Both the position numbers and the translations under genes were made by a program. Below, in pieces: positions 55,961-64,000 of a stretch of DNA of 64,000 bases. The notes beneath the pieces are model-generated. The model saw nothing but the letters and a program-made list of their open reading frames with translations. It was not told the origin of the DNA and searched no databases. The stretch covers positions 121,487 to 185,486 of the forward strand of contig WHVA01000199.1 of assembly GCA_015179125.1 (NCBI GenBank), in the 5' to 3' direction. Each line of letters begins with the position of its first letter. Positions within the stretch are counted from its first letter, which is position 1. The DNA is from Gautieria morchelliformis (lineage: Eukaryota > Basidiomycota > Agaricomycetes > Gomphales > Gomphaceae).

Positions 55961-55971
55961 ATAATTGAACT
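55961..55971 (+). promoter_or_regulatory. Primer-binding site of the inner element (ATAATTGAACT)
   Basis: It starts two bases after the LTR end. It does not begin TGG as sites for host tRNA 3' ends do, but it is the exact reverse complement of 55509-55519 in the LTR. Confidence 0.72.
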
Positions 55972-56203
55972 AACAGCTACAGTCAAAGCATTCAGTCTGT
56001 CCATTCACCATTTTCTTACGCACACTCTACGCCACACCTATTCGCGAGACAACTTCACCATTTCAAAGGTCGCCTCTCCCCACACCAAACATTCCGTATT
56101 CCCTTTCGTGGGACAACCTCTCTTCCAACACTCCTCTCTACAGATTCTCGCCTCGCCTGGCGGGCCTGATTCTCGTTTATTCGCGGGACAGCCTTACCCC
56201 TCC

Positions 56204-58807
56204 ATGGGTCGCTCTTCCCCGTACCAATCCTTCGCACAGCTTTCTGCCCTACTTGGTGGACCTGGATCATCTCTCCTACTAGACTCGTTCCCCTCAATTC
56301 TTGCTGATGAACATCCTACGCCTCCGAATACCAGCCCGATTGGCTTTGTACCACCAGCATATTTATTCGCCTCTATTAGCTCCCATTCCGATTCATCCTT
56401 CATCATCCATGTACACCTTCCCGGTCTCTCTAACTCGATCCCTACTCTTATTGACTCTGGTGCCACTTCCAATTTCATTGATAGCTCCTTTTCCTCTTGT
56501 CCTGGTTTCGTATGTACATCACTCCATTCGCCGATCGCCCTCTCCCTTTTCGACGGGAAGCCAGCCACTGCTGGTTTCATTCACGAATATCTCGATACTA
56601 GTCTCACTTTCAGCGACTCTTCTTCGCAGCATGTTTCGCTACTTGTCACAAAGTTACACCCTTCAGCCGCAATCGTTCTTGGGCTTCTGTGGCTTTGCTC
56701 CACGAAACCAATGATCGATTGGGGTTCCCTCTCAATTACCTTTCCTCCCGGCACCGGTTTCATGCTCCCACGTATGATGGTCGCCATGGCCTGTACAATG
56801 ATTTCCCTGCCGGCTATCTTCGACAGTATCCCCGAACTCCACATGGCGTCGATGACATCACTACCGCCAGTTCCTGGTTCGCACCCGTCCCCGCCATCCT
56901 TGGGTTACGTCCCGAACACGGCGATTGGACCACTCTCCTACGTCCCGGTCCTTCCACCAAATGCCACTCTTTCGCCCGCTCCTATTCCGAACCTTTCTGG
57001 TTACAAACAGACATTCAACGTGGATGGCGAACCCTTACTTCTTTCAACCAAGCTGACCGAGAATCACTCCTCTGAGTCCTCTATATCACTCCCTAATAAT
57101 CTCATTCGTCCATTTTCAGCCACGAAAGAGCCCATCATAGAGACTGAATCTATTCAACTAAAAACAGAGCCTACTCTGAGTCATCTTCGTTCCTGTACAC
57201 CATGCACCGAATTGCTGCTCGATGACCACCTCCCATTCCATTCTTCACCTCCCGATCCACCTCCGACGAGGAGGGTAACGCCGCATATAACCCTAATCAG
57301 CGCAGCCGCCTTCGAGCTAATCATAAAACTTGGCGAAGAAGAAACCTTCATGTTAAACATGCACCCTTCTATCCCTGAGCCCAGTTCGCTTCGCGCTGTT
57401 GGCAACGCACCAGCCCCAACCACGCTCCTCCACGAAAACCCTCTACCGAAGGACGAGTTAGAAATGTTCAGGGCTGTGGTACCAGAGGAGTACCACGACT
57501 TCTTCGATATCTTCTTGCGTGCTAAAGCCAAAGACTTGCCCCCACACCGACCTTATGACCACACCATCAAGATCGAGAATGATGGTACACCACCTCACGG
57601 CCCTATATACCCACTCTCGAACAGCGAATTAGAGGCTCTCCGCGAATATCTCGAAGACATGCTCGGCAAGGGATTTATCCGCTCCTCCCAATCACCGGGT
57701 GGCGCCCCCGTTGTCTTCGCGAAAAAGAAGGATGGCACACTGCGAATGTGTGTGGATTATCGAGGGCTGAATCGTATCATGCGAAAGAACAAGTACCCTA
57801 TCCTACTGATTCCGAGTCTTATTGACCAACTCAAAAGTGCGAACGTCTATACCAAATTCGACCTTCGTGCCGGGTTCAATAATGTTCGGATCGCCTCTGG
57901 CCAAGAGTGGAAGACAGCCTTCCGAACTCGATATGGGTCCTTCGAATACCTCGTCATGCCGTTCGGGTTAACCAATGCTCCGGCGACGTTCCAACACTTC
58001 ATGAATGACATCTTCCAAGACATGGCTGACGTCTTCGTTGTAGTCTACCTCGACGACATTCTTATCTTCTCCAAGAACAGGGAGGATCACTTAGAGCATG
58101 TCCAAATGGTCCTCGCCCGTCTTCGGAAACACAACCTCTTCGTAAAGCCCGAGAAATGCCTCTTCCATTCGAACTGGGTTGAGTTCCTCGGATTCATCAT
58201 CTCTCCTGCTGGGGTCTCTATGGACATCGAAAAAACAGCTGCCATCACAAAGTGGCCTGCACCTATGAACGTTCGCGAAGTCCAATCATTCCTAGGCTTT
58301 GCAAACTTCTACAGGAGATTCATCATTTCGTTCTCCGACATCGTCCTGCCGCTCACCCGCCTGACCAGGAAGGATACCCCATTCGCCTGGGACGTGAAGC
58401 AACAGGAGGCTTTCGAAGCACTCAAGGCCGCATTCTCACAGGCCCCAGTACTTATCCACTTCGATCCGAGTAACCCGATCGTCATCGAGACAGATGCCTC
58501 CGACTACGCTATCGCGGCCATCATCTCCCAGATCACCCCCTCCGATGGTGATATCCACCCGATCGCCTTCTATTCGCGAGGAATGGCACCTGCCGAAATG
58601 AACTACGAGATCTATGACAAGGAGCTGCTCGCTATCTTCTGTGCCTTCAAGCAATGGCGAAACTACCTCGAAGGGGCATCCCATGTCATCCTCGTCCTCT
58701 CCGACCACAAGAACCTTGAGTACTTCGCAACTACGAAGCAGCTGACCCGACGACAGGTCCGTTGGTCCGAACACCTGTTGGGGTTCAACTATATCATTCG
58801 CTACTGA
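56204..58807 (+). pseudogene. Inner element pol part 1: protease, reverse transcriptase, RNase H
   Basis: The frame is open from a non-ATG codon at 56108; the first ATG is 56204. A retropepsin active site LIDSGATSNF lies near 56450. After a Pro/Ser-rich stretch comes reverse transcriptase (KKKDGTLRMCVDYRGLN, FDLRAGFNNVRI, MPFGLTNAPATFQ, the catalytic YLDDILIFS, EFLGFIIS). RNase H follows with ETDASDYAIAA, YDKELLAI and [10 protein letters not shown]. The frame is cut at TGA 58805-58807, where relatives read R, consistent with a CGA to TGA change. There is no capsid or CCHC zinc knuckle before the protease: only about 480 bases separate the LTR from it, too few for gag. Confidence 0.88.
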
Positions 58808-60438
58808 GCGGGGCGACTTGGGACAAAGCCGGATGCATTGACCCGTCGGGGCGACGTGTACCCAAAAGGGGGGATGGTGCATACGCATTGGCGAATCCCC
58901 ACCACTTCCAGTCGATGTTTAAAACTGGGCAACTCATTCGCGCCATCATCCTTGACTCTGCATCACTGTTGACATCCATCCAACAAGGCCAGTTGACCGA
59001 CCCCGTATCCTCAGCCCACATCACTCGTCTTCAGTCTCAGTCATTGGCAATCACCCCTTCGAATGCGAAACCAGACCCCTGGTCACTTGGAGAGGACGGA
59101 AAAATGCTGTTATACAAACAGCGAACGTATGTCCCCGATCATAATGATATTCGCTTGGACATCCTTCGCTCACTGCATGATCATCAGTTAGCAGGCCACC
59201 CAGGGATCAGCAAAACGATTAAGAACATTCGGAGACAGTATCATTGGCCGAACATGTCCACCTTCGTCACCAACTACATCGGCTCCTGTTCCAAGTGTCG
59301 CCACACTAAGTCCATTCATCACAAACCTTTCGGTCCACTTCGCTTTCTACCCATCAGCCAACGGCCCTGGGATTCGATCTCCATGGACTTCATCGAAGGG
59401 CTCCCACCGTCGGACGGGCACGATATGATCCTTGTCATTGTCGACAGGCTAACGAAGATGGCCCTGTTTATTCCGACATTCTCGGACATCAATTCGGGAG
59501 ACGTCGCCATGCTCTTCCTTCGACACGTATTCGCCAAACACGGTAGCCCCAGGGACATCATCTCCGACCGAGGGAAGCACTTCACATCCCGATTCTGGAC
59601 CTCTCTCTGCGAAATCCTCGGCATCAAAGGCAATCTTTCTACAGCCTACCACCCCCAAACCGATGGACAAACCGAACGAGTGAACCAAATCCTCGAGCAG
59701 TATCTCCGAGTGTATATCAACTACCAGCAGGATGATTGGGTTGACCTCTTACCTCTCGCCGAATTCGCTTACAACAACACAGCCCACTCAGCGACCCAGG
59801 TCACACCCTTCTTCGCCAATAAAGGTTTCCATCCAAAGCTCAAAGTATCGCTCACTTCGGTCGCTTCCGAGGACACTTATCGCCAGTCGGCAGACCTCAA
59901 GGACCTTCACCAATACCTTCGAGATCAAATCAAGAAATCAATTATCCAGTACACTTCGGCCACAACCACTCGCCGCATTCCGATCCCTGAGTTTCAGGTC
60001 AGCGATAGAGTATGGCTCGACTCGCGAAATATTCGCACAAAACGACCTTCGAAGAAACTCGACCACCGAAGACTTGGCCCATATCCTATCACGGCTAAAA
60101 TATCTTCTCATGCGTTTCGCTTAGGCTTACCACTGGACCTTTGCCAGATCCACCCTGTGTTTCACGTATCCCTTCTCGAACCCGCCACGACATCTACCAT
60201 CCCAGGCCGATACGCGGACCCTCCACCTCCTATCGAAATTGACTCTGCGGACGAGTACGAGATCACGAAGATCCTCGATAGTCGCATTCGTCGGAAGCGA
60301 TTGGAATACCTAGTAGAGTGGAAGGGATACGAACACACCCCTGACGCTACGTCTTGGGAGCCCTCTTCGAATGTTACTAATTCTGCTCGTAGACTCGCCG
60401 AATTCCATGCGAAGTACCCCCAGAAACCCAAGGCTTAG
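58808..60438 (+). pseudogene. Inner element pol part 2: integrase with chromodomain
   Basis: Text in the first frame (RLGTKPDALTRRGDVYPK) continues from part 1 for about 20 codons after the stop. Then at CCCAAAAGGGGGG (58861-58873) one base is missing and the sense moves to the next frame (GDGAYALANPHHF). Integrase follows: HDHQLAGHPGISKT and CSKCRHTKS zinc ligands; the DDE core SMDFIEGLPPS, ISDRGKHFTSRFW and AYHPQTDGQTERVNQ; a LGPYPITAKIS module; and a C-terminal chromodomain (ITKILDSRIRRKRLEYLVEW, SWEPSSNV). The stop is at 60436-60438. With both lesions neither half can form a continuous polyprotein. Confidence 0.88.
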
Positions 60439-60589
60439 ACGTTTACCAACCCAAGAAAACGATACTCTGTTCACATTCTACCTATAGATTCCACTCCCCT
60501 AATTAAACCTCCTCTCAATCCTCACCCAACTCCCTTCGACTCATTCGACACCTGCATCCAACGCCTCTTCAGACGCTCCGAGCTCCCCA

Positions 60590-61413
60590 TTAACCTCTTC
60601 GCCCCCCCCCTCGATGACTCGAAAGGGTACTCGCGGGTTGTGCACCATACTTGGCTATCGTCCTGACCGCACCCCTGGCTATCCTTGCCCTCCTGCCTTC
60701 GCTATCAGGGGCGAAGCAGATGCGCAGTCGCCTCACCCTGACGGGCTCTGCAGCTTTCGCCGACCCAGACATGCCCCCGGCCGACTGCGAATCAGAGTGG
60801 GGGACTTCGCCGAAGGCATCACCGAGTTAGCATGGTTGTCGCAAAAATACAGGAGGAAACCATACCTTCCGGGTTCTCCCTAGTCACCTCCCTTCCTTCG
60901 CACCCTTTCGACGTCAGCGTAAAGATCGGAGCCGGAGTCGAGTCAATGTCCGCTTCTGCGGGTACCGATTCCAATGTCGACGCTGAACTCTCCAACCACA
61001 CCCTTGTCTTTTGAATCTCCGCTGCCAGCTCGTCTACTTCGGACGGCCTTTCGAACATTTGGTCGGCCACCTCCTTGGCCTGCAGCATCTTCCGAAGCTC
61101 CTCCTAGACATCATCGTTGAGTGAAGGAAGACTAATAAAGAAAAAGGCCGGTACTCACTTGGACCCCTGCCGCATTGACCATCCACTGCTCCACATCCCC
61201 TCGTGACTCTCCCCGAAGCTCTGGCCTAACCATCGACATAACCTGCGATCGACCGAGGAGAGCTGAGTACCCAGGTGTCGTCATAGAGGCAGGACTCTTG
61301 GCTGGGGTGCTTAGTTGGGCCCAAAACCCCGTTCCGTGCCGCCTTTTTAAACAGAAAAAGAAGTCGTGCACGGACCACGCAGCTACGCAGGGCCCAGACT
61401 TCAGAGATCCCAT
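60590..61413 (-). CDS. Antisense two-exon reading frame inside the inner element
   Basis: On the strand opposite to pol, ATG 61413 opens a frame that reaches a canonical donor (CAA|GTGAGT) with text WMVNAAGVQ. Removing a 55-base intron ending ATGTCTAG joins it in phase to EELRKMLQAKEVADQMFERP and a long charged helix (VDELAAEIQKTRVWLESS, STLESVPAEADIDSTP). It continues to about 60.87 kb, and further frames to 60590 may belong after another splice. The protein looks helical and acidic; I recognise no family. It lies wholly between the pol stop and the polypurine tract. Confidence 0.45.
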
Positions 61414-61484
61414 CGGGGGACCCCATTACGTCCTTAAACGGTTTCACCCCACCATAAGACTCAGCGTCGTTGGACTCCGAAGCT

Positions 61485-61494
61485 AGGAGGGGGG
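61485..61494 (+). promoter_or_regulatory. Polypurine tract of the inner element
   Basis: AGGAGGGGGG lies three bases before the 3' LTR (TAC, then TGTCATG), the normal place for plus-strand priming. Confidence 0.85.
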
Positions 61495-61497
61495 TAC

Positions 61498-62528
61498 TGT
61501 CATGACCGGTTTATTTCTCCTACCGCGCTACCTCCATGTTCCCCCTCGTCACTCCCTAGCATCTTTGTCAGAGTTCGCCGCACCTACCGACCACTCCTCC
61601 TCTACGTCTACCCTACTCGCTGTTCGCCCCATCCTCCGAACCGCTATTCGCTACTCACGCATTTCGCCAGCAGGCACGCCATCAAATATGATCGATACCA
61701 ATCACCCGGCATGATGGTTCATTAACCCCACCATCTTCTTAATCCAACCCCATTGGGTGTTCGTATGGCCAAAGTGCGTTCGCAGGGCGTTCCTTCCATA
61801 GGTCGTGCGGGATCAACCCAGTAAACGAAGAGTCCGTGCAGGGTAGCATGTATGCGGGTCCCAAGACATGGTTTTGTCCATAAGTGCCTTCGCCCCCTTT
61901 TACTCTCCGTCGTTTCATGTTCGCATTCTTCCCTCACTCTATTGTATGTTTATTCCATCTCCTTAGTATCATGACTGCGCACCCCTATCCAACCCTGACT
62001 TGTAACGGTCTCTTTCCTATTTGCTGTTACCTTACGAGCATTCAATATAAGTAGTTTACATTCGCATGTACATTCCCCAGTTCAATTATCATACGTCGTC
62101 CATCTTGTGCAAACTTGACCTCGCTGTGATCATCGTCTTGAGCCTCTCCTTGAAGATTTCTATCTTCGACCAGCTAAGGACTTAGGCATCACTGGTGAGT
62201 TCTCATACTTCATATTCGTTACCTTAAGCCTTCGAGCTACTTTCTGTGCTGTTGGCGAAGGGCTCCTAAGGAGCACCTTCGCCAGCGAAGAGACTGTCGA
62301 AACTTAGACAGCCCTTCCGCAATATCTTGCACGTTGCATCGTCAAGTACTGCGAGCTGTTTCGCTACGACTGTAGACAGGGAGAGCCCCATTCAGGCAAC
62401 CCCCTTGTTTCGTGGAACGTCCATCGGTTCACTTATTCGCCGAACGGCATACTTATTCGCACAAGTTATTCGGGCATTCACTGTGTTCACTAATACACGA
62501 TATTAACGCCTGAAAACCAATCTTGACA
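61498..62528 (+). repeat. 3' LTR of the inner element
   Basis: 1,031 bp, same length as the 5' LTR. It differs from it at 61731 (C for T), 62300 (G for A) and four clustered changes near 62394-62507. Confidence 0.93.
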
Positions 62529-62533
62529 GTCCG
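62529..62533 (+). repeat. Target site duplication, right copy (GTCCG)
   Basis: Matches 54923-54927; defines the insertion exactly. Confidence 0.92.
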
Positions 62534-64000
62534 CCCCACCTGGAACATAGACCTTGCCTCTGAAGTGGAGCAGTCCATCACATTCCAACCATTCCGCTGC
62601 CCGTACCAACCGTGAGTGTCCTTTCCGAAGTTCCTCCACCGCCTTCACCACCGACTCCTCTTTCTCTCCATTCCGGTACTGCCTCCGGATGTCTCGGAGC
62701 ATTTCCGCTTCCGCCCCAACTGCAGTCACTCCCTCTAGGGCACAGATTGCAAAGAGACTTGGGCGGAGCAGTGTCATATCCGCATTGTCTCCACTTCCGC
62801 TTCCATGATCCACACGGCGGGATAGGGCATCGGGCTTGCCCATGGTGCGGCCGGGGCGGTGGTGGAGCATGAAGTCGAACCGGGACAGGTGCAGGGACCA
62901 CCGCGCTTGTCGTCGGTTCAACTTCTTGGATGTGTGGAAATACTCGAGGTTTTTGTGGTCTGTCCAGATCTCAAACGGGCATAGAGCACCCTCGAGGAAA
63001 TGTCGCCACTCCTCCAGCGCTCGGATGATTGCGAGCATCTCTTTGTCGTGGATCTCATAGTTCCGCTCGACCGGACTAAGGCTTTTAGAGAAGAAGGCAA
63101 TCGGATGCCATCCCCCATCATCTTCTGATGATTGCTATGACAAGACCGCTCCGGTAGCTGTGTCAGAAGAATCCGCCTCGACTCGATAAGGGCGAGAGTC
63201 ATCGGGAAAGATCAGGACCGGGGCAGACGTGATCAGCTCCTTGAGTTTTTCAAAGGAGGCCTGTTCTGGCTCTCCCCACTGCCATCCAACCTCCTTCTTG
63301 GTGAGGTTGAAGAGGGCACGAGCGTGGCAGGAGAAGTCCTTGATGAACCGCCGGTAGAAATTGACAAACCCAATGAAGGACTGGACCTCCTTCTTGTTCC
63401 GCGGCACAGGCCACTCCGATACACCGGAAACTTTGACTGGGTCCATTTCCACCTTTCCTTCTGACACAATCACCCCAAGATACTCTATCCGCGTCCGCTC
63501 AAATTCGCACTTTTCCAGCTTGAGACACAGGTTGTACTCCCGGAGCCGTTCCAGCACTCTCCGCATGACTTCCCGATGTTCCGACATTGTTTTTGTGAAG
63601 ATGAGGATGTCATCGAGGTAGACGCAGACAACCCCTTCTGCTATCATGTCACGGAAAATGTCATTCATCATCGTCTGGAATGTGGCGGGACTGTTGGTGA
63701 GGCCGAAGAACATGACCTGTGGCTCAAAGAGTCCGCGGTTGGTGCGGAATGCGGCCTTCCACTCGTCTCCCTCCCGGATCCGAACATTATTGAAGCCCCA
63801 GCGGACATCCAGCTTAGTGAAGTACTTTGCCCCGCGGAGTTGTGTGATTAGTTCGGAAATGAGTGGAATGGGGTACCGGTTCTTGATCGTGATCGCATTC
63901 AAGGCCCGGTAATCCTGCACAAGTCTGAGTGAGCCATCCTTCTTCTTGATGAAGAATACTGGAGATGCCATGGGTGACTTGGAGGGGCGGATCCTCCCTG
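62529..64000 (-). pseudogene. Outer element: reverse transcriptase and RNase H part of pol, partial
   Basis: Open from the window edge to 63138 with reverse transcriptase motifs (FFIKKKDGSLRLVQDYRALN, FTKLDVRWGFNNVRI, FFGLTNSPATFQ, YLDDILIFTK, EYLGVIVSEGKV, QSFIGFVNFYRRFI). RNase H begins RVEADSSDTATGAVLS. A TAG at 63135-63137 interrupts where relatives read Q, again as expected for a C to T change. The same frame continues [21 protein letters not shown], ending at the nested insertion with [11 protein letters not shown]. Start and upstream gag/protease lie beyond the window. Confidence 0.85.

Larger units (their letters stand above)
54928..62528 (+). mobile_element. Inner Ty3/gypsy LTR retrotransposon, 7,601 bp, nested in the outer one
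   Basis: Bounded by two 1,031 bp LTRs with TGTCA...TGACA ends and by a GTCCG duplication. In order: 5' LTR, primer-binding site, a pol frame with protease, reverse transcriptase and RNase H (about 56204-58807), integrase and chromodomain (to 60438), about 1 kb carrying an antisense frame, a polypurine tract, and the 3' LTR. The LTRs differ at about six positions by direct comparison (0.6%), so the insertion is recent. Pol carries a nonsense codon and a one-base loss, and I see no gag, so this copy cannot make its full protein set. Confidence 0.93.
53166..64000 (-). mobile_element. Outer Ty3/gypsy chromovirus, interrupted by a nested element; 5' end off window
   Basis: Reads right to left: reverse transcriptase and RNase H (64000-62529), then, beyond the 7.6 kb nested insertion, integrase with chromodomain (54927 onward), the polypurine tract and the 3' LTR. 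Joining across the insertion and removing one copy of the GTCCG duplication gives one open pol frame, so the inner element split a continuous gene. The gag, protease and 5' LTR lie beyond the right edge. Confidence 0.88.

Noticed and set aside
56108-56203. Start of inner pol at 56108
   Set aside because: The codon is GTG; the first in-frame ATG is 56204, and no gag text lies between.
1-64000. CRISPR arrays, bacterial operons, ribosome-binding sites, rRNA genes
   Set aside because: None seen; the gene structure is eukaryotic. I also saw no convincing tRNA by eye, but a tRNA scan would be needed to exclude one.

Overview
The window is nuclear DNA of a filamentous basidiomycete, most likely an agaricomycete. 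The protein genes are cut by many 38-70 bp GT-AG introns. Two families typical of mushroom-forming fungi are present (DUF6533 membrane proteins and DUF6593 proteins). The right end is packed with fungal Ty3/gypsy chromoviruses. For most genes I placed exon borders by joining frames and checked several by exon-length arithmetic: CDC3, MTR10, the HAUS1-like gene, UBR1, the DUF6593 gene, SNF4, CSN7, TRS33, PSP1, APC11 and the methyltransferase all close in frame.

Left block (1-17 kb), dense: a low-complexity conserved fungal protein running off the left edge (-); septin CDC3 (+); nuclear import receptor MTR10/transportin-SR (+); a coiled-coil protein that may be augmin HAUS1 (+); the N-end-rule ubiquitin ligase UBR1 (-, about 1,800 aa); and a Gly/Pro/Tyr-rich DUF6593 protein (-).

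Middle left (17-33 kb), looser: an intron-rich DUF6533 membrane protein (-), a broken TUP1 fragment, a dispersed repeat in two copies, an Rsp5-adaptor-like SPRY/PPxY membrane protein (-) head to head with the AMPK gamma subunit SNF4 (+), a membrane-anchored SAM methyltransferase (+), 2.9 kb of unassigned sequence, then COP9 signalosome subunit 7 (+) converging on TRAPP subunit TRS33 (-).

Middle right (34-49 kb), dense: RGP1 (+), a PSP1-domain protein (+) with a GC-AG intron, APC11 (-), kinetochore SPC25 (-) sharing an 87 bp divergent promoter with the mitotic-exit kinase DBF2/SID2 (+), an UNC93-like transporter (-) and YOP1 (-). APC11, SPC25 and DBF2 all act in mitosis and lie within 4.1 kb. 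The DBF2 frame is broken by an apparent one-base loss in a C run.

Right end (49-64 kb), transposon graveyard: a short-chain dehydrogenase relic, a SAP-domain relic split by a solo LTR with a clear target duplication, further LTR pieces, and a nested pair of Ty3/gypsy chromoviruses. A 7,601 bp element (two 1,031 bp LTRs, 5 bp duplication GTCCG) sits inside the pol gene of an older, oppositely oriented chromovirus. The inner element carries an 11-nt match between its predicted transcript start and its primer-binding site, as in self-priming Tf1-type elements. It also has a strong U5 hairpin, no recognisable gag, two pol lesions, and an antisense two-exon reading frame before the 3' LTR.
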